This document shows, in pieces, positions 33,941 through 43,745 of a stretch of DNA of 45,104 nucleotides. The position numbers and the translations under genes are program-made. Each line of letters starts with the position of its first letter. Position 1 is the first letter of the stretch. Where the stretch lies: contig CANJBQ010000026.1 in NCBI GenBank assembly GCA_947472645.1, positions 1 through 45,104 on the forward strand, written 5' to 3'. Under the pieces are notes generated by a model. It did not search any database. It saw only the letters and a list, made by a program, of their open reading frames with translations, and was not told the origin of the DNA. The stretch is from Burkholderiaceae bacterium. GTDB taxonomy: Bacteria > Pseudomonadota > Gammaproteobacteria > Burkholderiales > Burkholderiaceae.

Positions 33941-35086
33941 TTATTTGTGAGACATTGATTGCGTCAACATTTCTTCATAATCATCTTTGGAGGCTGCACG
34001 AGGATTCATCGTATGGCAATGATCTTTTAAAGCACCATCGATAATGTTAGTAAATTGTTCTTTTTTTACCCCGAGGGCCTCAATTCCTGATGGGAGCCCT
34101 AGACGGCTATTCATATCGACAACAGCAGCTGCTACATCGCTTGCACTGGATAATCCCATTGCAGTAGCCATGCGTGAGATTCTCGATTCTTTGATGACAG
34201 AAGGGGCACTTTGATTAAATTGAATGACGCTGGGTAAAAACATGGCATTGAGTGTGCCATGGTGAAGTTTTGGATTGATGCCGCCCAAGCTATGACTTAG
34301 GCTATGGACGCAGCCGAGTCCTTTTTGAAAAGCCATCGCACCTTGCATAGAGGCTGACATCATATGGAGTCGTGCTTCTTGATCTTGCCCATTGCGCGTA
34401 GCTTTTTCTATATTTGCCCAAGCTCTTGTAAGACCATCTAAAGCGATCCCATCTGCAGGGGGATTAAATGGCGCAGCCATAAATGTTTCCATACAATGGG
34501 CTACTGCATCCATTCCAGTTGCAGCGGTGAGCATGGGAGGTAAACCAAGGGTGAGCAAAGGATCACAAATGGCAGATTTAGGCATTAAAAACCATGAATG
34601 AAAACCTACTTTACGACCATCATCCAGAATCATAATGGCTCCTCGTGCTACTTCACTTCCGGTGCCGCTAGTTGTTGGAATAGCGATGATAGGAGCCACA
34701 CTAGAGGAGATTTTGTTAGATCCACCCTCAATGGTGGCATACGTTTTGAGGGCTCCTGGGTGGGTTGCGAGGATCGCCACCGCTTTACCGCAGTCCATGG
34801 AAGATCCTCCACCAATGGCAATGATTCCATCACACTTATTATCAACGTATAACTTGGCAGCAGCTACGGCAGCTTGTTCCGTAGGATTGGAAGGAGTTTG
34901 GTCAAATATGACATAGGGTAAGTCCTTAACTATTGCAGTTGCTTTATCTAAAATCCCCGCTTGACGAATCCCCACATCCGTAACGAATAATGGTCGATGG
35001 ATCCCTATACGCTCGCATTCCGATGCTAATTTTGATAATGCCCCGAATTCAATATGTATTTGTGTAAGGTAAAAGATGGTAGACAT
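33941..35086 (-). CDS. Iron-containing (group III) alcohol dehydrogenase
   Basis: A 381-residue enzyme with the NAD(P) motif GGGSSMDC (92-99) and metal-ligand candidates D193 and H197 in GMDAVAHCMETF, H261/H265 and H275/H276. The group includes maleylacetate reductase, lactaldehyde reductase and 4-hydroxybutyrate dehydrogenase; the sequence alone does not pick one. Its neighbours across the divergent region are a RodZ-like gene and a gentisate/beta-ketoadipate operon, so an aromatic-degradation role such as maleylacetate reduction is possible but not supported by a specific motif. A perfect 18-base palindrome lies in the intergenic region upstream. Confidence 0.82.
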   Translation of the reverse strand: MSTIFYLTQIHIEFGALSKLASECERIGIHRPLFVTDVGIRQAGILDKATAIVKDLPYVIFDQTPSNPTEQAAVAAAKLYVDNKCDGIIAIGGGSSMDCGKAVAILATHPGALKTYATIEGGSNKISSSVAPIIAIPTTSGTGSEVARGAIMILDDGRKVGFHSWFLMPKSAICDPLLTLGLPPMLTAATGMDAVAHCMETFMAAPFNPPADGIALDGLTRAWANIEKATRNGQDQEARLHMMSASMQGAMAFQKGLGCVHSLSHSLGGINPKLHHGTLNAMFLPSVIQFNQSAPSVIKESRISRMATAMGLSSASDVAAAVVDMNSRLGLPSGIEALGVKKEQFTNIIDGALKDHCHTMNPRAASKDDYEEMLTQSMSHK

Positions 35087-35203
35087 AATTAATAAAGTTC
35101 CCCGAGTTATTGTTTGTCATAACTTATTAATAAAATATGAATATGTATATAAATAAGAATATAGGTATAAATATTAATATTGATTCTAACAAAGTTATTT
35201 GAT

Positions 35204-35221
35204 ATGTTAATCGATTAACAT
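35204..35221. promoter_or_regulatory. Perfect 18-base palindrome, candidate operator
   Basis: ATGTTAATCGATTAACAT reads identically on both strands. It lies in the 153-base divergent region, 18-35 bases upstream of the RodZ-like start at 35240 and about 120 bases from the alcohol dehydrogenase start. A dimeric regulator is the usual explanation; no regulator of the LacI, LysR or GntR type is encoded next to it. Confidence 0.6.
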
Positions 35222-35239
35222 CAATGTTATTCATAAAAA

Positions 35240-36121
35240 ATGGCAATTGACTCATATATATATGGAGCTAATTTCACGAAAGCGCGTGAAGATAAAGGAT
35301 TTTCTCGTCAAAATCTAGCACATCAATTATGTTGCTCAAAATCGCAAATACAAGAGATTGAAGAGGGAGGACAAACTTCCTTTTACAACGATTCACAAAA
35401 ACTGATTGCCGCTAAAAAAATGGCTAAGTTTTTAGCGATGAATGACGATCATGCATTTGCTTTAACTCCCCCCGATATTAAAATGGAGTTAGGCATTCAT
35501 CAATTTAATGCAAGAGAAAATAAACCTTTACCTATAACAAATAGCTCATGGCGAGTCCTTGGAGTTGGTGCTTTCGTTGCAGCGTTTTGTGGTTATGGTA
35601 TTTGGAATTTATATTTAGCAAATAGCCATCTTTATGCAAATAAACTCATCGAAAACAAAGACCTGAATATGGTCAATTGTCAGGTTGAATCAGAATGCGC
35701 ATTAACCAGCAATGCAATAAAGCCTTCTGAAGAAATTGTTGCCACCACTGCGTTGGTGGTTGATCCTTGTCAGTTAAATTATCAAAATACAAGCTCATTT
35801 CTTCCAGCGCGAGCTGATTTTGCGGGCAATTTTATAGTTTTTGTGAGTAAAGAAGAACAGACTGTTTGTGTGATGGATGGTAAGGGTGAAAAGCAACTCG
35901 TCACTATAATTCCTGGGATAAATAAGGTGGTTTCAGGATTTGGTCCTTTTACGGTGATAGGTCAAAACCTAGGTCAAATTGATACCTATTTTCAAGGATG
36001 GAAAGTAGCCAACATTACAACTCAAACGGATAGTATTATTTTAAAAGAGGCTCCGGTACAAAGAGTAGTCGTGAATCCAACAAAAGAAGGTCTCACATCA
36101 GAAAGTAAAGCGGTTAGTTAG
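35240..36121 (+). CDS. RodZ-like protein: Cro/C1-type helix-turn-helix, one membrane segment, DUF4115-like domain
   Basis: A 293-residue protein. Residues about 8-65 form a Cro/C1-like helix-turn-helix (FTKAREDKGFSRQNLAHQL). One transmembrane helix lies around 98-118 (VLGVGAFVAAFCGYGIWNLY). A periplasmic linker with several cysteines and a beta-rich C-terminal domain (VSKEEQTVCVMDGKGEKQLV) resembles RodZ/DUF4115. RodZ links MreB to the cell wall. True rodZ usually lies beside ispG and hisS, which are absent here, so this could be a paralogue or a membrane-bound regulator. It has no clear ribosome site; the start is chosen by the domain boundary. Confidence 0.72.
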   Translation: MAIDSYIYGANFTKAREDKGFSRQNLAHQLCCSKSQIQEIEEGGQTSFYNDSQKLIAAKKMAKFLAMNDDHAFALTPPDIKMELGIHQFNARENKPLPITNSSWRVLGVGAFVAAFCGYGIWNLYLANSHLYANKLIENKDLNMVNCQVESECALTSNAIKPSEEIVATTALVVDPCQLNYQNTSSFLPARADFAGNFIVFVSKEEQTVCVMDGKGEKQLVTIIPGINKVVSGFGPFTVIGQNLGQIDTYFQGWKVANITTQTDSIILKEAPVQRVVVNPTKEGLTSESKAVS

Positions 36122-36225
36122 ATAAGGCAGTATTACAAGAGTAATTGTGTTCTCTTAGTCGGTTTGCATTCTAATTGGTTTATCATCTCATTCAGAGAAT
36201 ATCAATTGAATTGAAAGGCGACATC

Positions 36226-36921
36226 ATGGACTACGTTTATACCCCAGAAAATATCCCCAGCGTTCCTGTACAAGGATCTCACTTACATTATGCAGTATCA
36301 AGAATTTTTTGTGTGGGCAGAAATTATGCTGCGCACGCTCGTGAAATGGGCTTTGATCCCGATCGCGAACCTCCTTTTTATTTTACAAAACCAGCCAATG
36401 CCCTTGTATTGACCGGCGCAACTATTCCTTATGCCCTAGGTACTCAAAACTTACATTATGAAATGGAATTGGTTATTGCCATTAGCAAACCAGCCTTTCG
36501 TGTTTCTGTAGAAAATGCTCAAGACTATATCTATGGGTATGCGTGCGGTTTAGATATGACAAGAAGAGACTTACAGATTAAGAGTAGAGAAATCGGTCGT
36601 CCATGGGATTTTGGTAAAGCTTTTGAAAACTCAGCAATCATTACACCGTTGGTACCTAAATCTGTTATTGGGCCACTGAACTCCGGCAATATTGATCTCT
36701 CAGTCAATGGTGTAGTCAAACAAAAATCCGATTTAAAAGAAATGATTTGGAATGTTTCTGAGATTATTGCCAATCTATCTGAGTATTACCATCTCACGAC
36801 TGGTGATTTGATTTATACAGGCACTCCCGAAGGAGTTGGCCCAGTTGTGGCTGGCGACACTATAGTGGGCAACATTGACCAGTTAGGAAAACTCGAATTA
36901 CATATTGGTCCTGCGGAATAA
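36226..36921 (+). CDS. nagK: Fumarylpyruvate hydrolase (FAH family, NagK-like)
   Basis: A 231-residue fumarylacetoacetate-hydrolase-family enzyme. It shows CVGRNYAAHAREMGFD near the N-terminus, the metal-site glutamates in LHYEMELVIAI, YGYACGLDMTRRDLQ, and the end block GDLIYTGTPEGVGPV. The pattern agrees with fumarylpyruvate hydrolase of the gentisate pathway, which yields fumarate and pyruvate. Related acylpyruvases are the alternative. The ATG at 36226 has AAAGG upstream; an earlier codon at 36175 would add 17 residues with no family support. It begins an operon with pcaIJF. Confidence 0.8.
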   Translation: MDYVYTPENIPSVPVQGSHLHYAVSRIFCVGRNYAAHAREMGFDPDREPPFYFTKPANALVLTGATIPYALGTQNLHYEMELVIAISKPAFRVSVENAQDYIYGYACGLDMTRRDLQIKSREIGRPWDFGKAFENSAIITPLVPKSVIGPLNSGNIDLSVNGVVKQKSDLKEMIWNVSEIIANLSEYYHLTTGDLIYTGTPEGVGPVVAGDTIVGNIDQLGKLELHIGPAE

Positions 36922-36944
36922 TGCAGCATTTGAATTGAGACGTA

Positions 36945-37616
36945 ATGATTAATAAAATACTCGGTAAGATGTCGGACGCCTTTGATGGTCTAAAAGACGG
37001 TGCTACGATCATGATCGGTGGCTTTGGTGGTTCAGGGATTCCACATGATTTAATTGATTGCCTCGTTGAGCAAGACGCTAAGGATTTAGTCATCATTACC
37101 AACAATGCGGGTGCGGGTGAGACTGGAATTGCTGCGTTACTCAAAGCGGGTCGTGTGCGAAAAATAATCTGCTCCTATCCCCGGATGGCGGATTCACACC
37201 ATTTTGAAACTTTGTATCGTGCGGGAAAAATCGAATTAGAACTTGTGCCACAGGGTAATTTGGCAGAGCGAATTCGTGCCCAAGGAGCGGGTTTGGGTGG
37301 ATTTTTTACTCAAACGGCCTACGGTACACTACTTGCGCAGGGTAAAGAAACACGACTCATCAATGGCAAAAATTTTGTTTTTGAAACACCACTTGCAGCT
37401 GATTTTGCATTGGTTAGAGCCCTCAAAGCAGATCGTTACGGCAACTTAGTTTACCGAAAAGCTGGCCGAAATTTTGGACCTGTGATGGCCATGGCTGCGG
37501 ATTGTACGATTGCGCAAGTGAGTGAAGTTGTTGAAGTGGGCACTTTTGATCCTGAAACCGTTGTTACTCCTGGTATTTTTGTCAAGCATATTGCTTTAGT
37601 CGAGGTTTCCAAATGA
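36945..37616 (+). CDS. pcaI: 3-oxoadipate CoA-transferase subunit A
   Basis: A 223-residue alpha subunit of the family I CoA-transferase that moves CoA from succinyl-CoA to 3-oxoadipate. Motifs: IMIGGFGGSGIPHDLI at the N-terminus, the NNAGAGETGIAALL block, LELVPQGNLAERIRAQGAG, and the closing FVKHIALVEV. The stop overlaps subunit B by 4 bases. SCOT-like acetoacetate transferases share the fold; the thiolase immediately downstream favours 3-oxoadipate. Confidence 0.86.
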   Translation: MINKILGKMSDAFDGLKDGATIMIGGFGGSGIPHDLIDCLVEQDAKDLVIITNNAGAGETGIAALLKAGRVRKIICSYPRMADSHHFETLYRAGKIELELVPQGNLAERIRAQGAGLGGFFTQTAYGTLLAQGKETRLINGKNFVFETPLAADFALVRALKADRYGNLVYRKAGRNFGPVMAMAADCTIAQVSEVVEVGTFDPETVVTPGIFVKHIALVEVSK

Positions 37617-38281
37617 GTCAATCATCACTAAAACCAATTACCCGTAACGAAATTGCTCAAAAAATTGCTGCATGTATCCCTGAAGGCTCTTACGTTAACC
37701 TTGGGATTGGCATGCCTACTTTAGTAGCGAACTATCTTCCTCAAAATAAGGAGATATTTCTACATTCTGAAAATGGTATTTTAGGCATGGGGCCAGCTCC
37801 TGAAAAAGGTCAGGAAGATTGGGATTTGATTAATGCGGGTAAACAACCGGTTACGTTATTACCTGGTGGGTCATTTTTTCATCAAGCTGACTCCTTTGCC
37901 ATGATGCGTGGCGGACATTTAGATATTTGTGTCTTAGGTGCGTTTCAAGTTTCTCAAACTGGAGATCTTGCAAGTTGGCATACTGGTGAACCACAAGCTA
38001 TTCCAGCGGTTGGCGGCGCGATGGATTTAGCGGTAGGTGCCAAAAAAACATATGTGATGATGGAGCATCTAACGAAAGAGGGAGTGAGTAAATTAGTCAA
38101 ACAATGTACTTATCCTTTAACGGGTGTAGGTTGCGTTGCGACAGTCTTTACGGATCTCGGTATTTTTGTGATTACTCAACAAGGTTTTACGGTACATGAG
38201 TTATTTAACGGCATGACACTTGAGGAAGTTCAAAAAGTTACTGGTGCACCATTATTTTTACCTGCTTCTCCTCATCATTAA
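37613..38281 (+). CDS. pcaJ: 3-oxoadipate CoA-transferase subunit B
   Basis: A 222-residue beta subunit. The catalytic glutamate is in LHSENGILGMGPAP. Other family blocks are NLGIGMPTLVANYLP and DLAVGAKKTYVMMEH. It starts within the end of pcaI, so the two subunits are co-translated, and pcaF follows after 12 bases. Together the three genes convert 3-oxoadipate to succinyl-CoA and acetyl-CoA. Confidence 0.86.
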   Translation: MSQSSLKPITRNEIAQKIAACIPEGSYVNLGIGMPTLVANYLPQNKEIFLHSENGILGMGPAPEKGQEDWDLINAGKQPVTLLPGGSFFHQADSFAMMRGGHLDICVLGAFQVSQTGDLASWHTGEPQAIPAVGGAMDLAVGAKKTYVMMEHLTKEGVSKLVKQCTYPLTGVGCVATVFTDLGIFVITQQGFTVHELFNGMTLEEVQKVTGAPLFLPASPHH

Positions 38282-38293
38282 CAGGACTCTTTT

Positions 38294-39511
38294 ATGACTT
38301 CACCTCATATTGCTTATATTTGTGACGCTATTCGAACCCCAATTGGTCGTTATGGTGGTATTTTATCGGTCATACGTACGGATGATCTAGGTGCTATTCC
38401 TATTAAAGCACTGATGGAGCGTAATCCTCAAGTCGATTGGCGCCTATTAGATGAAGTTGTCTACGGCAACGCTAATCAAGCGGGGGAAGATAATCGTAAT
38501 GTTGCTCATATGAGCTCTTTGCTGGCTGGACTACCTATTGAAGTTCCTGGATCTACCGTCAACCGCTTGTGTGGCTCAGGTATGGATGCGATCGGAGTTG
38601 TAGCTAGAGCGATTGCTGCAGGTCAGATTCAGATGGGGATTGCTGGCGGTGTAGAAAGTATGAGTCGCGCACCTTTTGTGATGCCAAAAGCCGAGACTGC
38701 CTTTTCAAGATCGAATACTGTATACGACACGACGATTGGATGGCGTTTTATTAATCCGCTGATGAAGAAAATGTATGGTGTGGATTCGATGCCTGAAACG
38801 GCACAAAACGTAGCGGACGATTTTCATGTTTCACGAGTGGATCAAGATGCTTTTGCCCTGCGTAGCCAACAAAAGGCGCAACGTGCGCAGGCAAGTGGGC
38901 GACTTGGTAAAGAGATCGTTCCTGTCAAAATTACCACAAAAAAAGGTGATGTATTTGCTATTGATTTAGATGAGCATCCAAGAGCAACTACTATAGAGGC
39001 CCTTGGGAGTCTAAAGCCGATAGTGCGCCCCGATGGTAGTGTTACTGCCGGTAACTCTTCAGGCGTGAATGATGGTGCTTGTGCGCTATTGATTACATCA
39101 GAAACTGCGGCAAAAGAGCATGGTTTAAAGCCAAGAGCTAAAATTTTAGGAATGGCTACAGCTGGTGTAGCTCCTCGGATTATGGGTATTGGCCCAGCTC
39201 CTGCTAGTAAAAAACTGTTAGCACAACTAGGAATGACCATTGATCAGATGGACGTCATTGAACTCAATGAGGCTTTTGCCGCTCAAGGGATTGCTACTTT
39301 ACGTGAGCTTGGTGTGGCTGATGATGATATTCGCGTCAATCCTAATGGCGGTGCTATTGCGCTAGGGCATCCTTTAGGTATGAGTGGTGCAAGATTAGTC
39401 ACAACCGCTCTAGTAGAGTTGGAACTCACTGGAGGTCGCTATGCTCTATGTACGATGTGTATTGGTGTTGGACAAGGTATTGCAATGGTGATTGAAAGAG
39501 TGACGGCATAA
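38294..39511 (+). CDS. pcaF: 3-oxoadipyl-CoA thiolase
   Basis: A 405-residue thiolase with the acylation cysteine in NRLCGSGMDAI, the GHPLGMSGARL histidine block and the second cysteine in CIGVGQG. The N-terminus DAIRTPIGRYGG and an extended loop are those of the PcaF/PaaJ group rather than acetoacetyl-CoA thiolase. It cleaves 3-oxoadipyl-CoA from the beta-ketoadipate pathway and also the same intermediate from the box benzoyl-CoA route, so it can serve the benzoate operon at the left of the window. Confidence 0.88.
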   Translation: MTSPHIAYICDAIRTPIGRYGGILSVIRTDDLGAIPIKALMERNPQVDWRLLDEVVYGNANQAGEDNRNVAHMSSLLAGLPIEVPGSTVNRLCGSGMDAIGVVARAIAAGQIQMGIAGGVESMSRAPFVMPKAETAFSRSNTVYDTTIGWRFINPLMKKMYGVDSMPETAQNVADDFHVSRVDQDAFALRSQQKAQRAQASGRLGKEIVPVKITTKKGDVFAIDLDEHPRATTIEALGSLKPIVRPDGSVTAGNSSGVNDGACALLITSETAAKEHGLKPRAKILGMATAGVAPRIMGIGPAPASKKLLAQLGMTIDQMDVIELNEAFAAQGIATLRELGVADDDIRVNPNGGAIALGHPLGMSGARLVTTALVELELTGGRYALCTMCIGVGQGIAMVIERVTA

Positions 39512-39522
39512 GTAGGTCATGG

Positions 39523-40221
39523 ATGGACAATAACGACATTACCAAAATAGTTGATGAGGTAATTCGATCAAGAAAGTCCATTCGTGCATTTTTAGATAAG
39601 TCAGTTGATCACCAATTGATTTTAGATATATTGGATGTTGCTGCTAGAGCCCCTTCAGGATCAAATGTACAACCCTGGAAAGTTTATGTTTTAGAAGGTG
39701 ATGCAAAAGCCAAGTTGAGTACAGCAATTAAAGCTATTTTTAATGATCCCACACAAAGTTCATTACATCAGCCTGAATATATTTACTACCCCAAAACCTG
39801 GGTAGAGCCCTATTTATCAAGACGTCGTAAAGTTGGATTTGATTTATATCACTTAGTTGGTATTGCTAGGGGTGAGAGTCAAAAAATGCATGAGCAACAT
39901 GCCAAAAATTTTGATTTCTTTGGAGCACCTATAGCGCTTGTTCTAACGATTCCTAGAATGATGGAGTTGGGAAGTTGGTTAGATTACGGCATGTTTATCC
40001 AAAATATTTTGCTTGCCGCACAAGCGCGTGGTTTGCAAACGTGCCCTCAAGCAGCCTTAGTCCAGTTTCATCAAATTGTGGCGCAACACCTTGGTTATTC
40101 TGCTCAAGAGCAGATGGTCTGTACGATATCCATGGGATATCAAGACCCATCAGCCCCAGAAAACCAGATTGAGACTGAACGAGTGAGCGCTAAAGAGTTT
40201 GCAACTTTCATAAGTCAGTAG
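39523..40221 (+). CDS. Nitroreductase family protein
   Basis: A 232-residue FMN-binding nitroreductase with the flavin motif SRKSIRAF near residue 17 and ARAPSGSNVQPWKVYV following it, plus GMFIQNILLAAQARGLQTCP late in the chain. It would reduce nitroaromatic or quinone-like substrates with NAD(P)H. It is the last gene of the fumarylpyruvate hydrolase-pcaIJF operon (11-base spacing), which may mean a role with nitro- or quinoid aromatics. Its stop lies 5 bases from the stop of rarA. Confidence 0.84.
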   Translation: MDNNDITKIVDEVIRSRKSIRAFLDKSVDHQLILDILDVAARAPSGSNVQPWKVYVLEGDAKAKLSTAIKAIFNDPTQSSLHQPEYIYYPKTWVEPYLSRRRKVGFDLYHLVGIARGESQKMHEQHAKNFDFFGAPIALVLTIPRMMELGSWLDYGMFIQNILLAAQARGLQTCPQAALVQFHQIVAQHLGYSAQEQMVCTISMGYQDPSAPENQIETERVSAKEFATFISQ

Positions 40222-40226
40222 CCGAG

Positions 40227-41549
40227 TTATTTTTTCTTGGCTTGAAGGTCAAGATTTCTTAAAAAAGCCATTTTTTCTTGTATTTGTATTTCAAGTCCAC
40301 GATCTGTTGGAGAGTACCAGTTAGGTTCTTTCATTCCATCCGGTAAATAAGTTTCTCCAGCAGCATAGGCATTTGGCTCATCGTGGGCATAACGATAAGC
40401 ATGTCCATAACCTAAGTTTTTCATTAGTTTGGTAGGCGCATTACGAAGGTGGAGTGGGACCTCTTGAGTTTGATCTTGTTTCACAAATGCCATCGCTTGG
40501 TTGAAAGCATTGTAAGAGGCATTACTTTTGGCAGCCATCGCTAAATAAATCACTGCTTGACCAAGGGCTAGTTCACCTTCTGGAGATCCTAATCTCTCGA
40601 AAGTTTGGATTGCATCTAGGGCAATTTGTATCGCTCTTGGATCGGCTAATCCAATGTCTTCCCACGCCATACGAATGATTCTTCGAGCGAGATACAAAGG
40701 GTCCGCTCCACCATCCAGCATGCGACATAGCCAGTAGAGTGCTGCATCTGGATGTGAGCCCCTTACGGCTTTATGAAGTGCGGAAATTTGATCATAAAAA
40801 TGATCTCCGCCCTTATCAAATCTTCGGCCTTGTAGACTAAGAAGTTGGTCTAAAAACTTTTTATCTATTTCTACGGGGTTTTGCGTTTGATGTCCGGCAA
40901 GTGCTTGGTCAATGAGATTTAAAAACCGACGCGCATCCCCATCAGCATATTGAATCAGTAGCTCCATAGCATCATCAGCAATATTTAATTTTTTCAAAAT
41001 AATTGATCCGACGCGTTGCACTAATGCTCCAAGATGGTGAGCTTGGAGAGTTTTTAATACGTATGTTTGAGATCTTGAAAGTAACGCTGAATTGACTTCA
41101 AACGAGGGGTTTTCGGTAGTGGCTCCGATAAATGTAATGAGACCGGACTCGACAAATGGAAGAAGGGCATCTTGCTGACTTTTATTAAAGCGATGGATTT
41201 CATCCACAAAAAGAATCGTTTTTTGGTTCGATTGATGCAACACCTGTTCTGACTCTTCTACCGCTTGTCGAATCTCTTTGACGCCTGCAAGAACTGCTGA
41301 AATAGCAATGAAGTGGCAATTAAAACCATTCGCCATTAAGCGTGCAAGAGTTGTTTTGCCTACACCTGGAGGGCCCCACAAAATCATCGAGTGAGCCTGT
41401 TTTGCTAAAAAAGCAACTTGGAGGGGTTTGCCTGGGCCTAATAGGTGTTCTTGCCCAACTACATCTGTGAGGAATTGCGGACGCATTGCTTCTGCAAGAG
41501 GGATATCTGGCCAGTGTTGATGCTTAGCGAGCTGGAGTTGCGTCATCAT
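40227..41549 (-). CDS. rarA: Replication-associated recombination protein A (RarA/MgsA)
   Basis: A 440-residue AAA+ ATPase of the clamp-loader clade that acts at stalled replication forks. Walker A is GPPGVGKTT, Walker B is [10 protein letters not shown], and the sensor region is [18 protein letters not shown]. The C-terminal half has the RarA-specific tetramerisation blocks [13 protein letters not shown] and [11 protein letters not shown]. The start is one of two adjacent ATG codons at 41549 or 41546; an in-frame TTG at 41558 is less likely. It is a housekeeping gene. Confidence 0.9.
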   Translation of the reverse strand: MMTQLQLAKHQHWPDIPLAEAMRPQFLTDVVGQEHLLGPGKPLQVAFLAKQAHSMILWGPPGVGKTTLARLMANGFNCHFIAISAVLAGVKEIRQAVEESEQVLHQSNQKTILFVDEIHRFNKSQQDALLPFVESGLITFIGATTENPSFEVNSALLSRSQTYVLKTLQAHHLGALVQRVGSIILKKLNIADDAMELLIQYADGDARRFLNLIDQALAGHQTQNPVEIDKKFLDQLLSLQGRRFDKGGDHFYDQISALHKAVRGSHPDAALYWLCRMLDGGADPLYLARRIIRMAWEDIGLADPRAIQIALDAIQTFERLGSPEGELALGQAVIYLAMAAKSNASYNAFNQAMAFVKQDQTQEVPLHLRNAPTKLMKNLGYGHAYRYAHDEPNAYAAGETYLPDGMKEPNWYSPTDRGLEIQIQEKMAFLRNLDLQAKKK

Positions 41550-41579
41550 CAAAACCAAAGAAGGTGAAACATGGAGGTT

Positions 41580-41611
41580 AAAAAAACGAGAGAACCTGAA
41601 AAGCTCCCTCG
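41580..41611 (-). terminator. Intrinsic terminator after the acyl-CoA dehydrogenase
   Basis: On the minus strand a 9-pair stem (41611-41603 with 41595-41587, two G-T pairs) with a 7-base loop, followed by seven T. It begins 7 bases after the dehydrogenase stop and precedes rarA, so the two genes are probably transcribed separately. Confidence 0.8.
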
Positions 41612-41617
41612 CTCAAG

Positions 41618-42832
41618 TTACATTTTACCAAGTTCGATTTTTGCGATAGCAGCACGGTGGACTTCATCTGGTCCGTCGGCTAAACGAAGGATTCGTTGCC
41701 ATGCATAGTTGTAAGCTAAATCGAAGTCTTGGCTAACGCCTGCACCTCCATGAGCTTGAATAGCCCAATCGATAATTTTCTCAGCCATATTTGGGGCAAT
41801 AACTTTGATCATAGCGATTTCTGCTTTGGCGACTTTGTTGCCTGCAACATCCATCGTATACGCGGCCTTAAGCGTCAACAAACGTGCCTGATCAATCATG
41901 CATCTTGCCTCAGCAATACGCTCATGCCAGACACCTTGTTCTGAGAGGGGTTTACCAAATGCGACGCGTTCTTTCAGGCGTTTACACATGGATTCGAGGG
42001 CTCTTTCCGCGACTCCAATGGAACGCATACAGTGGTGAATACGTCCAGGGCCTAAACGACCTTGTGCGATTTCAAAACCACGACCTTCACCTAAAAGAAT
42101 ATTACTTGCAGGAACCCGAACATTATCTAAAATTACTTGCATATGACCGTGAGGGGCATCATCATACCCAAATATGGATAGGGACCGAGTTACTTTGACT
42201 CCAAGGCTATTAGACGGAACCAGAATCATCGATTGTTGGGAATGGCGGGGAGCATCCGGATCTGTCTTTCCCATGACGATGTAGATAGCACAGCGTGGGT
42301 CTCCGGCGCCAGATGACCACCATTTGTTGCCGTTGATGACATACTCGTCACCATCGCGTTGGATACTACATTGGATATTTGTGGCATCACTCGACGCAAC
42401 ATCGGGTTCAGTCATCAGGAATGCTGATCGAATTTTTCCTTTGAGGAGGGGTTCTAACCAAGCATCTTTTTGTGCTTCAGAACCATAACGCTCGATGGTT
42501 TCCATATTTCCGGTATCTGGCGCATTACAGTTAAAAACCTCCGGAGCGATATGAGAGCGTCCCATAATTTCGCACAGTGGGGCGTATTCTAAATTGTTCA
42601 GTCCTTCAGGTGCGCGTTGTGATCTTGGCAGAAATAAATTCCACAAACCAGCAGCTTGGGCTTTGGGCTTTAATTCCTCTATCAACCGTGTGGGGATCCA
42701 AGCATTTCCAGCGGCGCGATTAGCAGCAATTTCCTCATGAAAGCGATGCTCATTCGGATAAATATGCTCGTCCATAAAAGTTAATAGACGTTTTCTTAAT
42801 TCTTCAACTTTAGTTGAGTAGGCGAAATCCAC
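41618..42832 (-). CDS. Acyl-CoA dehydrogenase (ACAD10/11-like)
   Basis: A 404-residue FAD enzyme that desaturates an acyl-CoA at the alpha-beta position. The signature is visible as [15 protein letters not shown], followed by [16 protein letters not shown], and the C-terminal [15 protein letters not shown]. It resembles the ACAD10/11-like branch more than short-chain dehydrogenases, so the substrate may be longer or hydroxylated. The start is a GTG at 42832 with AAGGAG five bases before it; the longer frame to 42892 has no such site. It is divergent from yaaA. Confidence 0.86.
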   Translation of the reverse strand: MDFAYSTKVEELRKRLLTFMDEHIYPNEHRFHEEIAANRAAGNAWIPTRLIEELKPKAQAAGLWNLFLPRSQRAPEGLNNLEYAPLCEIMGRSHIAPEVFNCNAPDTGNMETIERYGSEAQKDAWLEPLLKGKIRSAFLMTEPDVASSDATNIQCSIQRDGDEYVINGNKWWSSGAGDPRCAIYIVMGKTDPDAPRHSQQSMILVPSNSLGVKVTRSLSIFGYDDAPHGHMQVILDNVRVPASNILLGEGRGFEIAQGRLGPGRIHHCMRSIGVAERALESMCKRLKERVAFGKPLSEQGVWHERIAEARCMIDQARLLTLKAAYTMDVAGNKVAKAEIAMIKVIAPNMAEKIIDWAIQAHGGAGVSQDFDLAYNYAWQRILRLADGPDEVHRAAIAKIELGKM

Positions 42833-42965
42833 AGAAACTCCTTGTAATATGTTGATTAATTGTAAACTGATATTCACACACGACCATACCAAACTTGAAT
42901 TTATAGATTAATTTTGAAAACATTGGTATAAATAAGGTTCATTTAAATCGATTATCATTAAGCGA

Positions 42966-43745
42966 ATGCTAACCTTACTTTCCCCAGCCAAAACACTCAA
43001 TTTTGATGATCCTGTCGATTTATCATTGCCAACGACTTTGCCGGATTTTATTGCTGATTCAAGTGAATTGATTCGTCTTTTGAAAAATTTTTCTGTGCAA
43101 GATGTGGCTCAACTGATGAGCTTATCTGATAAATTGGCCGCTCTAAATGCGACGCGATATTCTGCATGGTCAAAGAACTTTACATCTAAAAACAGTAAGG
43201 TATCATTACTAGCCTTTAATGGTGATGTGTATGAAGGTTTAAATGCAAATAATCTAACAAAAAAGCAAATTGAATTCGCGCAAACTCATCTGAGAATTTT
43301 ATCGGGCCTTTATGGCGTATTACGACCCCTTGATTTAATGCAGGCATATCGTCTGGAGATGGGAACACAGCTTGTGAATAAACGAGGTAAGGATTTATAT
43401 TCTTTTTGGGGAAGTAAGGTTACTGAAAAAATCAAGTATGAACTTGATCAAGATAAAAAACCTTATTTACTGAATTTAGCTTCTGACGAATATTTTAAGG
43501 TCATACAGACGGATTTGCTGGGACATCCGATTATTTCACCTGTTTTTCAGGATGAAAAAGACGGTAAATTTAAAATCATCTCGTTTTATGCTAAACGAGC
43601 AAGAGGATTAATGGCGCGCTTTGTCATCGAAAAAAATATCCATGAGCCATCAAAACTCAAAAGCTTTGATGCGGAAGGGTATCAATATATAGAGTCCTTG
43701 TCATCACCAAGCAAGCCTGTTTTTCAAAGAAAGCAACGTTCATAA
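42966..43745 (+). CDS. yaaA: Peroxide stress protein YaaA
   Basis: A 259-residue protein of the YaaA/DUF328 family that lowers free iron and limits oxidative DNA damage. Clear blocks are LLSPAKTLNFD at the start, ALNATRYSAWSK, LLAFNGDVYEGL, LSGLYGVLRPLDLMQAYRLE and FYAKRARGLMARF. Length is normal. The last base of the stop codon is the first base of the next start, so the downstream gene is coupled. Confidence 0.92.
   Translation: MLTLLSPAKTLNFDDPVDLSLPTTLPDFIADSSELIRLLKNFSVQDVAQLMSLSDKLAALNATRYSAWSKNFTSKNSKVSLLAFNGDVYEGLNANNLTKKQIEFAQTHLRILSGLYGVLRPLDLMQAYRLEMGTQLVNKRGKDLYSFWGSKVTEKIKYELDQDKKPYLLNLASDEYFKVIQTDLLGHPIISPVFQDEKDGKFKIISFYAKRARGLMARFVIEKNIHEPSKLKSFDAEGYQYIESLSSPSKPVFQRKQRS

Noticed and set aside
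38842..39240. A 132-codon open frame on the minus strand inside pcaF.
   Set aside because: Shadow of the thiolase reading frame with no recognisable domain.
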